Part shown: piece after piece, positions 43,071 through 51,803 of the stretch
Layout of the letters: each line of letters opens with the position of its first letter
Position numbering within the stretch: position 1 is the stretch's first letter
Program-made: the position numbers and the translations under genes
NCBI GenBank assembly: GCA_947387575.1
Contig: CANDOC010000008.1
Span: 186,001-250,000 of the forward strand
DNA length: 64,000 bases
Source of the DNA: Spongorhabdus nitratireducens
GTDB lineage: Bacteria; Pseudomonadota; Gammaproteobacteria; Pseudomonadales; Endozoicomonadaceae
Direction: 5' to 3'
The notes under the pieces: model-generated
Seen by the model: the letters and a program-made list of their open reading frames with translations, nothing else
Told to the model about the DNA's origin: nothing
Database searches by the model: none

Positions 43071-44351
43071 GTCTGCGCGCGTTTCGCGCCCATTCAGTAA
43101 CTTTCTAGTAGTAAGATCGGAAGGGTAATAGACAGACCAGTTATTTAATCTGATGTTACGAACCAGACTATGAGCAGCATCTTCATCTGAGAGTACAGCC
43201 CTGGTTCTCCCTATAGCCTGTACCTGCATAATCTGATGGGTTTCAGCATTTATCCACGACTGAAATCCTTCGGGGTCTTCTGGCAGAGATAACTTCAATC
43301 CCTCAAGCGTCTGTCGAATAGAGGCCATATCTTTCTTTGGTGCCTGCTGCCATGCTTCTGCCAGCGCAATAAAAACCGTATAGGCACCCTGCGCCACAAA
43401 AGTCGGCAGGCGTTTATTACGCCGCTCAAATTCAGCAACATAAGCCATATTTCTGTCAGTGCGTGGCCAGTTCACATGATGCCGTCCTGATAGCACCAGA
43501 TTTTCAGGTAACACATCTTTCAGGCGATCCAGCACAAAGTAGCCACCGCCGGTATCAAAATTCACAAACTGGGTTTTCTCAAACAGTCGTGCATTATTCG
43601 CCTGCTCTATAAAGCGCACCAGATCCCGGGTCCAGTGACCATTCACCAGAATATCGGGCGGATTTTTTGAAAGGGCTTCGATATAGGCGGCATAGTCCGT
43701 TTCATTCAGCAGACTGTAGTATTCATCTATGACCTTATATTTAACTCCCAGACGATCAAGGCTCTTTATCAGCTGCTGCCAGATCTGGTGGCCGTACTCA
43801 TAGTCCGGACCGATATAGGCAATGGTTTTCCAATCTTCTTTCTGTTGCAGCTCTTTCAGATAAAGCGCTCCAACATACATTGACTGCTGGGCATCATTGT
43901 TGAGATGAAAATACCAGGGATGAAGTTCTTCCTCGGATACCCGAGAGGTACTGTGGCCGGCACCCAGAAACAGAGTTTGATGCTCTCTTGCCAGCCGGGA
44001 TGTTTCCAACGCAATATTTGAGTTAACAACACCACACAGCACATCTACTTTACGCTGCTGCAGCAATTGCTGAACGATCTCCCTTGAGCGGTACTGCTTA
44101 CCCATGGTATCCGCTATATACACCCGTATACGCGGCACCTGTGGATAACTTTTATTCACATGATCCAGCGCCATTTCAATACCGGCAGCCGCATCCCGGC
44201 CCCACAAGGCTGCAGCGCCGGTCAGAGGGTAAAGACATCCCACCCGCAGCTCAGCCTCAGCCTCTGAAGCGCCAAACACCAGCTCCTCGGCTCTGGTCGC
44301 TGACACGGTAAAAAGAAGTGACAGAGCCAATGAAAGAAGCAGGGGTTTCAT
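43068..44351 (-). CDS. Periplasmic ligand-binding protein (LivJ-like)
   Basis: A 427-residue type I periplasmic binding protein with signal peptide (MKPLLLSLALSLLFTVSATRA-EE). VGCLYPLTGAAALWGRDAAAGIEMALDHVN, then IAYIGPDYEYGHQIWQQL and FVAQGAYTVFIALAEAW are typical of the branched-chain amino acid/amide/urea group. Its ATG overlaps the response regulator stop by four bases, and no ABC permease or ATPase is nearby. It may therefore present its ligand to the histidine kinase rather than feed an ABC importer. Confidence 0.85.
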   Translation of the reverse strand: MKPLLLSLALSLLFTVSATRAEELVFGASEAEAELRVGCLYPLTGAAALWGRDAAAGIEMALDHVNKSYPQVPRIRVYIADTMGKQYRSREIVQQLLQQRKVDVLCGVVNSNIALETSRLAREHQTLFLGAGHSTSRVSEEELHPWYFHLNNDAQQSMYVGALYLKELQQKEDWKTIAYIGPDYEYGHQIWQQLIKSLDRLGVKYKVIDEYYSLLNETDYAAYIEALSKNPPDILVNGHWTRDLVRFIEQANNARLFEKTQFVNFDTGGGYFVLDRLKDVLPENLVLSGRHHVNWPRTDRNMAYVAEFERRNKRLPTFVAQGAYTVFIALAEAWQQAPKKDMASIRQTLEGLKLSLPEDPEGFQSWINAETHQIMQVQAIGRTRAVLSDEDAAHSLVRNIRLNNWSVYYPSDLTTRKLLNGRETRAD

Positions 44352-45799
44352 GTATCAATGCCCAGCTTCTGCAACCGCCGTTTAAATGCATGGCGGGATA
44401 TATGCAGCAATTCAGCGGCCTTGCTCTTGTGACCACCGGTTTTTTCCAGTGCTTTCAGAATGATCGCTTTTTCAGCGGATGCCAGATACTCATCCATGGA
44501 TTCAGGTAAACCACTGCCGGTTTCATCATGAAACTCACTCATGCTGCATGCCTGCTGTTCTACCGCAGATTCTGACTCAACACCCTGAATTTCCGGTGGT
44601 AATTTATCTACCGTTACCAACTGGCCCGGATAGAGTACAGACAAACGCTCAACCGTGTTTTTCAGCTCACGAATATTACCCGGCCATTGAAACTGCTGCA
44701 GGATATCCAGTACATCTTCACTGAAACTGACCGGCTCGGTTCCCTGTTTTGACGCAATGCGGGTTGCGAAGTAATCCAGTAATGCGGGAACATCTTCCAG
44801 CCGCTCTGCCAGTGGTGGCAGATTGACCGGCATAATCGTCAGCCGGTAATAAAGATCTGAACGGAAATCACCGCTTTCCGAAGCTGCATGCAAATCCTTG
44901 TTGGTTGCTGCAATAACGCGTAAGTCTGCTTCCAGTTCCTTTTCGCTGCCAACCGGACGATAGCGATAGCTCTCCAGAAAAGTCAGCAACTTGGCCTGCA
45001 TTGGAAGACTGAGCTCACCTATTTCATCCAGAAACAATGTGCCGCCATCAGCCTGCTCAATAAGACCTTTACGTCGTTTATGTGCACCGGTGTAGGCACC
45101 CTTTTCAGCACCAAAAAGCTCGGCTTCCAGTAAGGACTCTGGCAATGCTGCGCAGTTCACCTCAACAAAGGGGGCATTTGCAGCGCTGCTCTGCTGATGA
45201 ATTTCCCGGGCAATCGCTGTTTTACCGGTACCGGAAGGACCTTTGAGAAGAATGTTTCGCGCCGGACTGCGGGCCACCATGGAGACCTGTTCCATCAAAC
45301 CGGTTAAAGCCGGACTGGAGCCGACAAAGCGGCTTGCTGTAACTGGCTCCGCCTCCCCAGTATCCTGAAGCCATGGGCCGATACGCGATTTGACTGCCAT
45401 CACATCAAACGGCTTGGTGATAAAGTCGTAGGCGCCCTGTTTAACCGCTTCTACAGCAATACGAATATCACCATGAGCCGACATCATCAGAATGCGGCTT
45501 TCCGGCAACATGATTTTCAGACGGTTTAATGGCTCCAGTTCATCACTGTCCGGCAGCCGAAGATCCAGCAGAATCACTTCCGGCCGTACGGCCATGGCCT
45601 GATCAATACCTTCTGCTGCAGTATGTGCGGTGACAATGTCATAGCTGTTACTGGCCAGCGCTATTTCCAGTGAGCGTACCAGTCGCTTTTCATCATCAAC
45701 AATCAGAAGGACGGGTTTGCTTTTAGCCTCAACTACCTCAACCACCTTGGTCACCTTCTCGTTATTATTTTTGGAACGCCGGCTTACAGCATCAACCAA
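44348..45799 (-). CDS. NtrC-type sigma54 response regulator
   Basis: A 483-residue activator. Receiver domain at about 28-145 with the phosphoacceptor D79 in VILLDLRLPDSDE and K in FITKPFD. AAA+ domain with GPSGTGKT, the sigma54-contact loop as GAYTGA (Tyr in place of Phe) and GGTLFLDEIGELS. Fis-type helix-turn-helix at the end (HKSKAAELLHISRHAFKRRLQKLG). It overlaps the kinase gene by eight bases and the binding-protein gene by four. Expected target: the sigma54 promoter at 42940-42955. Confidence 0.93.
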   Translation of the reverse strand: MVDAVSRRSKNNNEKVTKVVEVVEAKSKPVLLIVDDEKRLVRSLEIALASNSYDIVTAHTAAEGIDQAMAVRPEVILLDLRLPDSDELEPLNRLKIMLPESRILMMSAHGDIRIAVEAVKQGAYDFITKPFDVMAVKSRIGPWLQDTGEAEPVTASRFVGSSPALTGLMEQVSMVARSPARNILLKGPSGTGKTAIAREIHQQSSAANAPFVEVNCAALPESLLEAELFGAEKGAYTGAHKRRKGLIEQADGGTLFLDEIGELSLPMQAKLLTFLESYRYRPVGSEKELEADLRVIAATNKDLHAASESGDFRSDLYYRLTIMPVNLPPLAERLEDVPALLDYFATRIASKQGTEPVSFSEDVLDILQQFQWPGNIRELKNTVERLSVLYPGQLVTVDKLPPEIQGVESESAVEQQACSMSEFHDETGSGLPESMDEYLASAEKAIILKALEKTGGHKSKAAELLHISRHAFKRRLQKLGIDT

Positions 45800-47546
45800 A
45801 GGTTAAACTGGCCGTTGTTCCCAGTCCGGGCTCGCTCTCCAGATCCAGCCTGCCCCCGTTCAGGCTTGCCAGCTGGGCAGATATCGCCAGGCCCAGCCCG
45901 GTTCCTGTCGTTTTTGTGGTATAGAACGGGTCCAGTACCTGCTGCAGGGAACCCTCAGGAATACCCGGACCGTTGTCTTTTACACTGATGTTTACCAGCT
46001 CTTGCTGCTGTTCACACTGAAGCAGAATGCTGCCTTCTGTCGCTTTTGACTCAATAGCCTCAATCGCATTCAGTACCAGATTCATCAGAATCTGCTGAAT
46101 CTGTTCCGGGTCGATACTCAACCGTACCGGCTCCCCGGCATGATACTCCAATGCAACATTTTTCTCTGCTGCCAGCGGCCGTAACAGTTTTACTACCCGC
46201 TCAAGCAATTGCCGGACATTGATCTCACGGATTTCAGGTTCCGGTGGCCTGGAGTAATTGAGCAGGTTCTGAATCAGCTGATTAATCCGGTCAATTTCTT
46301 CCAGCATCAGCTGCTTCAACTCTGCGGCATCAGTCTGCCCAGACGGTATCGCGAGACTTTGAATACAAACTTTAATGGTTGCCAGTGGATTACGGATTTC
46401 ATGTGCGACACCGGTCGCAAAATCACCCTGCACCGCTTTTCTTTCCATTTTTACTTTCGATGCCATCAGCTCGTCGAGCTGATCGGCCATCTTATTGAAC
46501 GACACCGTTAACTGGGTGACTTCATCATGGCCGAAAGGTTCTATTCTGTGAGCCCACTCTCCTCTGGCAATGGCATCAGCTCCCTGAATCAGCGGTTCAA
46601 GCCGCTGGCGAGCACGGTGTACCAGTACGATAAAGAACAGTAATACCAGCAACAGTGCCATGGCACCCAGCACCAGATAAAGCCAGCGGGGATCATCAAT
46701 CCATACATCTGCCACATCTGAGTCCGGCAGCATCGAAATCCGCCAGTTATTGATCACGGGTAACTGGGCTACAGGTTGCTGGATCGGAGCAATATTCTTT
46801 CCCAGCTGGTTAAAACATTGATGTACTGCAACCGCAAAGCAGCCGGTATGTTCAGTGCTGTTCAGCTCGGAGAGAGCTGTTGTCAGACTGGCAAGCCGCA
46901 GTTGAAAAGCAACATAACCGGGTGAAGGGCCAAACGGATCAGCTGCAGGCAAGGGTCGGGCAATCAGATACCAACCGGAGAGCCCTCTTTTCGGCGGTTG
47001 AGGGCCAATCAACCAGTCACTTCCCAAACGGCTGCGGGGTAAGTTCTGCAGGGAAAATTCACCCTGTCCCCAATAGGGGGAACCACTGGCGCTCTGACCT
47101 GGAATTGCTCGTTGTAGTTGCCAGTCCCGGTCAAAAAACAGGGCACCGTATATCTCGGGCTGATCGATATCGAAATAGATCAGGTTCAGGGTGCCCGCCG
47201 GTAGTGACAATTCTGAGCCGGTGCTGACCAGCTGTTCGATATCCGGTAATGAGGCTATGGCTTTAAGCGCACGCTGATGATGCTGCAGCCGGTTAATCAT
47301 TTCCGTCCTGACCTGCTCCAGCTGAAACCGGTAGCGCTGGCTGACAATATTATCCTGTAGCTGACTTGTCAGGCGGTCATACAAAAAGATGGCAATAACC
47401 AGAGGAACCAGTGCCACCAGCAGGGAAATCAGAAAGTAGCGCCGAACAATACTGTTCTCCCAGAACCGGATACGGCGCTTGGGAGTAAACGACGAAAATG
47501 AAATACTGCGTTCCACTTTATTATTCAAACCTGGCGATGGAACCAA
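45792..47546 (-). CDS. Membrane sensor histidine kinase
   Basis: About 584 residues. A membrane helix (YFLISLLVALVPLVIAIFLYD), a periplasmic sensing domain of about 240 residues, a second helix (WLYLVLGAMALLLVLLFFIVLVHRA), HAMP, the H-box GVAHEIRNPLATIK, and the ATPase domain with LVLNAIEAI, DNGPGIP and GTGLGLA. The start is uncertain: TTG at 47546 and GTG at 47516 are both without a good Shine-Dalgarno. Operon: kinase, regulator, binding protein. Confidence 0.9.
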   Translation of the reverse strand: MVPSPGLNNKVERSISFSSFTPKRRIRFWENSIVRRYFLISLLVALVPLVIAIFLYDRLTSQLQDNIVSQRYRFQLEQVRTEMINRLQHHQRALKAIASLPDIEQLVSTGSELSLPAGTLNLIYFDIDQPEIYGALFFDRDWQLQRAIPGQSASGSPYWGQGEFSLQNLPRSRLGSDWLIGPQPPKRGLSGWYLIARPLPAADPFGPSPGYVAFQLRLASLTTALSELNSTEHTGCFAVAVHQCFNQLGKNIAPIQQPVAQLPVINNWRISMLPDSDVADVWIDDPRWLYLVLGAMALLLVLLFFIVLVHRARQRLEPLIQGADAIARGEWAHRIEPFGHDEVTQLTVSFNKMADQLDELMASKVKMERKAVQGDFATGVAHEIRNPLATIKVCIQSLAIPSGQTDAAELKQLMLEEIDRINQLIQNLLNYSRPPEPEIREINVRQLLERVVKLLRPLAAEKNVALEYHAGEPVRLSIDPEQIQQILMNLVLNAIEAIESKATEGSILLQCEQQQELVNISVKDNGPGIPEGSLQQVLDPFYTTKTTGTGLGLAISAQLASLNGGRLDLESEPGLGTTASLTFG

Positions 47547-47653
47547 CTGTCGCCACTATACCAAATGCGATAAGCAAAAACTGACGCTTAAAATACAAAA
47601 CCCTGTATTGCAGAGCTGCATTACAGGGTTTGTTTTCTTGCAGACAGAAACTA

Positions 47654-48442
47654 TCAGCGCGGCTGCATGCGGATACCGCCATCCAGACGAATGGTCTCGC
47701 CATTGATGTAGGCATTGCTGCAGATGTGAGCAACCAGATCACCAAACTCGGAAGGCAGGCCCAGACGCTTCGGGAACTGAATACCGGCAACCAGACCTTC
47801 CTGAACCTTTTCCGGCATGCTCAGCAGCATTGGGGTTCCCATAATGCCCGGAGCTACAGTGTTCACCCGAATGCCCAATTTGGCCAGATCACGGGCCATT
47901 GGCAGGGTCATACCTACAATACCGCCCTTACTGGCCGCATAGGCAGCCTGTCCCATCTGGCCTTCATAGGCAGCAACGGAAGCAGTATTGATAATAACGC
48001 CACGCTCGCCGGCTTCACCCATAGGCTCATTTTTAGCCATGGCTTCAGCAGCCAGTCGGGCGACATTGAAAGAGCCGATCAGATTGACGTTGATCACCTG
48101 GCTGAAAGCACTCAGCGCCAGTGCATCACCGTCACGGTTCAGCACCTTGCCTGCCGGAGCAATACCGGCACAGTTCACCAACATGTGAATCGCACCAAAG
48201 GTCTCCAGCACATGGCTGACACCGGATGCGACAGATTCTTCATCAACTACATTGACCAGAGCGTAGGTGACCTTGTCCGAACCCAGTGTTTCACTCAGTT
48301 CGGCAGCCGCCTGCTTGGCAGCTTTTTCATCCAGATCAAAGATAGCCAGCTTTACACCCTGGTCAGCCAGCTGCGTGCAGGTCGCACGGCCCAGACCCGA
48401 GGCTCCACCGGTAACAATGGCAACCTTGTCATTCAACTGCAT
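47654..48442 (-). CDS. Short-chain dehydrogenase, HSD10-like
   Basis: About 262 residues from the ATG at 48442 (MQLNDKVAIVTGGASGLGRA), which has GAGG seven bases upstream; the open frame extends to 48502. NAD-binding TGGASGLG, NCAG and the Ser-Tyr-Lys set in NTASVAAYEGQMGQAAYAASKGG. It resembles type II 3-hydroxyacyl-CoA dehydrogenases used in branched-chain and fatty acid oxidation. Stands alone before a mobile repeat element. Confidence 0.87.
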   Translation of the reverse strand: MQLNDKVAIVTGGASGLGRATCTQLADQGVKLAIFDLDEKAAKQAAAELSETLGSDKVTYALVNVVDEESVASGVSHVLETFGAIHMLVNCAGIAPAGKVLNRDGDALALSAFSQVINVNLIGSFNVARLAAEAMAKNEPMGEAGERGVIINTASVAAYEGQMGQAAYAASKGGIVGMTLPMARDLAKLGIRVNTVAPGIMGTPMLLSMPEKVQEGLVAGIQFPKRLGLPSEFGDLVAHICSNAYINGETIRLDGGIRMQPR

Positions 48443-48502
48443 CACTGAACCTCTTGTTTTTGTTGTCGTGATTTCGCCGCCCTTTATATCACAGCGAGAC
48501 AC

Positions 48503-48913
48503 TTATGCGCTGTTTTATCGGGTAACCAATTCACTGCGGTGATTATAGAAGTGCAGTGCAAGAGTGGTGTTTTTACAAAAATCAGGCCATGCTGTTCTAG
48601 GGGCTGTTCACAATTAGACATTCGACCAGTTCATCACACAAGCCCTCAGGTAAGGCGAAGGGCATGGTGGTTCCATGTTCAAGTCGTTCAACGCGGCATG
48701 AGGGCTTGTGTGATGAACCCGAAGGGCCGCTCATGGTTTACGCCATGCCGCGTTGCTCACTGTTTATGTGGAATAACCACACCGCACAGTTCGCGCCTAA
48801 CCTGGCGTAAACCATGAGCGGCTGGTCGTATGTCTAATTGTGAACAGCCCCTAGTCACTTTGACATAAGTCCTCACGATGGAATAAATCAATAACATTCG
48901 CAGAGGAGCTCAA
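48503..48913. other. Intergenic region holding the MITE
   Basis: 411 bases between the SDR gene and the next small gene. Apart from the 258-bp element and AGAGGAG (about 48902-48908) before the next ATG, nothing is seen. Confidence 0.6.
48597..48854. mobile_element. 258-bp structured MITE
   Basis: The element begins and ends with CTAG and has 33-base terminal inverted repeats (48597-48629 and 48822-48854) with one mismatch; the repeat includes GGGGCTGTTCACAATTAG. Inside are two perfect 19-base inverted repeats: 48630-48648 with 48699-48717, and 48726-48744 with 48804-48822. It holds no gene. This is a non-autonomous element that a transposase encoded elsewhere would mobilise; CTAG may be the target duplication. 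Confidence 0.85.
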
Positions 48914-49192
48914 ATGCCTAAAACCAAAAAGCTCAGAAATGAAGCCGCTCTGGTGAAGGAAGCGCTACGTATTGGCGCCATTTATATGGAAAAGCGGGGT
49001 GGTGTCGGCAGTTTTGACGATACCCATTCAGCTAATGAAAAAACCCGTTTCCTGTACCGTCTGCTGGTGAATGACCGACTCATCCAGCCTCTGGCCAAAG
49101 GTGAAGAAACCGAACCCAATATGAAACATAAACTGGCCCTGTGGATATCCCGCCAGTTACCCGATAATCATTCATTGCTCAGGGACTGTTGA
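48914..49192 (+). CDS. Small conserved protein (possibly DUF5062)
   Basis: A 92-residue soluble protein (LRNEAALVKEALRIGAIYMEKRGG, RFLYRLLVNDRLIQPLAKGEE, MKHKLALWISRQLPDNHSLL) resembling small conserved proteins of Vibrio and Shewanella that I recall as DUF5062. Function unknown. GAGGAG precedes the ATG. It ends four bases into the open frame of the next gene. Confidence 0.7.
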   Translation: MPKTKKLRNEAALVKEALRIGAIYMEKRGGVGSFDDTHSANEKTRFLYRLLVNDRLIQPLAKGEETEPNMKHKLALWISRQLPDNHSLLRDC

Positions 49193-49260
49193 CCGCTTTA
49201 TTATCTGATGGGCTTGATTCAACAAGCCCCTCTTATCACTTCCTGCATTATCGGAATATC

Positions 49261-49623
49261 ATGGGTAAAAAGAATTCCCCGTCAGTCCCGGCAAAAACAC
49301 GTATTTCCCAAGAAACTGTTGATGAAGCCCAGGCCATCGCCAAAGCCACCCAGCGTCCGGGACAGACCAAAGAGCAAACTCGCCTGATTGCCCAGGGCAT
49401 TCAGAAAGGTATCGACCAGTATAAAAAACAGCAGAAAGCCAAAGCCCGCGAGCTGGACAAGCAGCGTAAAAAAGTCAGCCAGCAAAGAGAAAACAGCACA
49501 GAAGAAGTCCGGACAGAAATAAAAACCGAAATCAAATACCGCCAGTCCCCTCTTCCATGGATATTGCTGACACTGACATGGGTTGGAATTGGTATTTACT
49601 ACGCCTTCTTGCAAAGCCAATGA
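49261..49623 (+). CDS. DUF2956-type protein
   Basis: About 120 residues from the ATG at 49261. A helical, very polar N-terminal part (ISQETVDEAQAIAKATQRPGQTKEQTRLIAQGIQKGIDQYKKQQKAKARE) is followed by one C-terminal membrane helix (WILLTLTWVGIGIYYAFL). This is the layout of DUF2956 proteins in marine gammaproteobacteria. Function unknown. Confidence 0.75.
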   Translation: MGKKNSPSVPAKTRISQETVDEAQAIAKATQRPGQTKEQTRLIAQGIQKGIDQYKKQQKAKARELDKQRKKVSQQRENSTEEVRTEIKTEIKYRQSPLPWILLTLTWVGIGIYYAFLQSQ

Positions 49624-49671
49624 CTGTTACAATGCCCGGCTTTCAGACCCACATGAGATAGCAGGCCGATT

Positions 49672-51069
49672 TTGAGCGATTTTCAGTTTTCCCGTTTGTC
49701 ACTGCCCCAGAGTCAGATCAAAAACCTGAGTGATCTGGGATATCACCAGATGACCCCGATCCAGCAGCAAAGCCTGCCCGCTATTCTGGATGGCCGGGAC
49801 CTGATCGCCAAGGCCAAAACCGGTAGTGGTAAAACCGCTGCCTTTGCTATTGGCCTGCTGGAAAAGATTAATCCGCGCTTCTTTGGTTGTCAGGGGCTGG
49901 TGCTTTGTCCGACCCGCGAGTTGGCGACCCAAGTTGCCAAGGAAATCCGCCGCTTGGCCCGCTATCGACAGAATATCAAGGTACTGACCCTGTGTGGTGG
50001 TCAGCCCATCGGGCCACAAATTGGTTCTCTGGCTCATGGTGCTCATATTGTGGTTGGCACACCTGGACGTATTCAGGATCATTTGCGAAAACGCACCCTG
50101 TCTCTGGATGGCATCAATACTGTAGTACTAGATGAAGCTGACCGGATGCTGGATATGGGCTTTATCGAGCCAATCGAGAATATCATTCGTCATACCCCGG
50201 ATAATCGTCAGACCCTGCTGTTTTCAGCAACATACCCGAAAGGCATCAAGTCTTTGAGCAGTGCATTTCAGCATGATCCGGTCGAGGTATCTGTCGAGTC
50301 GCTGCACAGCCATAACCATATTGCCCAGCATTTCTACGAAACCGATAAATCCCAGAAGAATGAAGCGCTGTTAAAGCTGCTGGAACATTATCTGCCAGCA
50401 TCCTGCGTGATTTTCTGCAACACCAAACAAGCCTGTAAAGATCTGGCAACGTTCCTCTATGAACAGGGCTTCAAGCCGCTGGCACTTTATGGTGACCTGG
50501 AACAGCGGGACCGGGACCAGATTCTGGTGCGCTTTGCCAACCAGAGTTCCAGCCTGCTAATTGCGACCGATGTCGCCGCCCGGGGACTGGATATTGATGA
50601 TCTCGCTGCTGTGATCAACTACGACCTGACCCGTGATCCGGAAGTTTATATTCACCGTATCGGTCGAACCGGACGAGCAGGAAAGGAAGGTATCGCTCTG
50701 AGCCTGCATACACCAGCGGAATACTACAAGCTGGATGACATCTGCTTATATCAGAACAAGACCTTTGAAGCCGCTGACCCTATGAGACTCAAGCCAGCCA
50801 ACCCGGCTGGTATGGAACAGCACGCACTGATCAAAGCACCGATGGTAACGCTGGCCATTGATGGCGGTCGCAAAAACAAGGTACGTCCCGGCGATATTCT
50901 CGGAGCTCTGACCGGAGATGCCGGTATTGCCGGTGATCAGGTCGGAAAGATCGATATTTTTGATTTCGCTGCCTACGTTGCCATCAAGCGGGCATCGGCC
51001 CGCAAGGCATTGCAACAACTTGAGCGCGGCAAAATCAAAGGGCGCAAGTTCAAGGTTCGTCGCCTGTAA
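49672..51069 (+). CDS. dbpA: ATP-dependent RNA helicase DbpA
   Basis: A 465-residue DEAD-box helicase acting in 50S ribosome assembly. Q motif (HQMTPIQQQSLP), AKTGSGKTAAF, VLCPTRELATQVA, VLDEADRMLDMGF, LFSATYP and HRIGRTGRAG. The C-terminal domain (DGGRKNKVRPGDILGALTGD, then KIKGRKFKVRRL) is the DbpA-type RNA-recognition domain that binds hairpin 92 of 23S rRNA. The start is TTG at 49672 with a weak ribosome binding site. Confidence 0.93.
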   Translation: MSDFQFSRLSLPQSQIKNLSDLGYHQMTPIQQQSLPAILDGRDLIAKAKTGSGKTAAFAIGLLEKINPRFFGCQGLVLCPTRELATQVAKEIRRLARYRQNIKVLTLCGGQPIGPQIGSLAHGAHIVVGTPGRIQDHLRKRTLSLDGINTVVLDEADRMLDMGFIEPIENIIRHTPDNRQTLLFSATYPKGIKSLSSAFQHDPVEVSVESLHSHNHIAQHFYETDKSQKNEALLKLLEHYLPASCVIFCNTKQACKDLATFLYEQGFKPLALYGDLEQRDRDQILVRFANQSSSLLIATDVAARGLDIDDLAAVINYDLTRDPEVYIHRIGRTGRAGKEGIALSLHTPAEYYKLDDICLYQNKTFEAADPMRLKPANPAGMEQHALIKAPMVTLAIDGGRKNKVRPGDILGALTGDAGIAGDQVGKIDIFDFAAYVAIKRASARKALQQLERGKIKGRKFKVRRL

Positions 51070-51178
51070 ACACCTTCCAGACAAGCCCGGTCTGGTAACA
51101 AACCGGGCTATTCCGCAGGATTACTGGCTTTCGCGCAATCCGGTCTTATAATTGCCCCTCGATTGATAATGAGACCGG

Positions 51179-51763
51179 GTGCCATCAATGCGCCATACAA
51201 TTTTCGACACCCCCGTCGTACGACAATTATTTCTTTTAATTTCCTGGATCGGACTCAAGCTCACTGGCTGGAAACTGGAAGGTAAACTACCAGCAAAGCG
51301 CCGCTTTGTGATGATTGCAGCACCCCATACCAGCAACTGGGATTTCCCGCTAATGATTGCCATGGCGTTCTGCTTCCGCATCAAGGTTTTCTGGATGGGC
51401 AAGGACACCCTGTTTCGTGGCCCCATGGGTCCCATTATGAAATGGCTGGGCGGGATTCCGGTTAATCGCAGTGCGCCTGGGGGACTGGTGCAGCAAGTAG
51501 TTGATTGTTATCACACTACGCGGGAGCTGGTAGTCGTTATTCCGCCGGAAGGAACACGTAGTGCAGTTCAAAAATGGAAGAGTGGATTTTACCGGATTGC
51601 TGATGGTGCAGGTGTTCCAATTGCCCTGGGGTTTCTGGACTTCAAGCGTAAAGTAGGCGGCTTTGGCCCTATGTTTAAGCCAACTGGTGACTATGATGCC
51701 GACCTGATTAATATTCAGGCTTTCTATGCCAGCATTACTCCAAAACATCACGCTAAGTATTAA
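51179..51763 (+). CDS. Lysophospholipid acyltransferase family protein
   Basis: A 194-residue PlsC-like membrane-associated acyltransferase. HTSNWD is the HX4D catalytic motif, WLGGIPVNRS the second block and PPEGTRS the third. The start is either the GTG at 51179 or the ATG at 51188. Substrate not determinable; this short group transfers acyl chains to glycerol phosphate derivatives or other lipids. Confidence 0.82.
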   Translation: MPSMRHTIFDTPVVRQLFLLISWIGLKLTGWKLEGKLPAKRRFVMIAAPHTSNWDFPLMIAMAFCFRIKVFWMGKDTLFRGPMGPIMKWLGGIPVNRSAPGGLVQQVVDCYHTTRELVVVIPPEGTRSAVQKWKSGFYRIADGAGVPIALGFLDFKRKVGGFGPMFKPTGDYDADLINIQAFYASITPKHHAKY

Positions 51764-51769
51764 GTTTCC

Positions 51770-51800
51770 GGCTATGCGATAATTTATTTATGGCATAGCC
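51770..51800. terminator. Bidirectional hairpin
   Basis: GGCTATGC (51770-51777) and GCATAGCC (51793-51800) form a perfect 8-bp stem with a T-rich loop, between two convergent genes. Confidence 0.6.
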
Positions 51801-51803
51801 ACT

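Noticed and set aside
48597-48854. CRISPR-like or riboswitch reading of the nested repeats
   Set aside because: There are no evenly spaced direct repeats; terminal inverted repeats with CTAG ends mark a mobile element.
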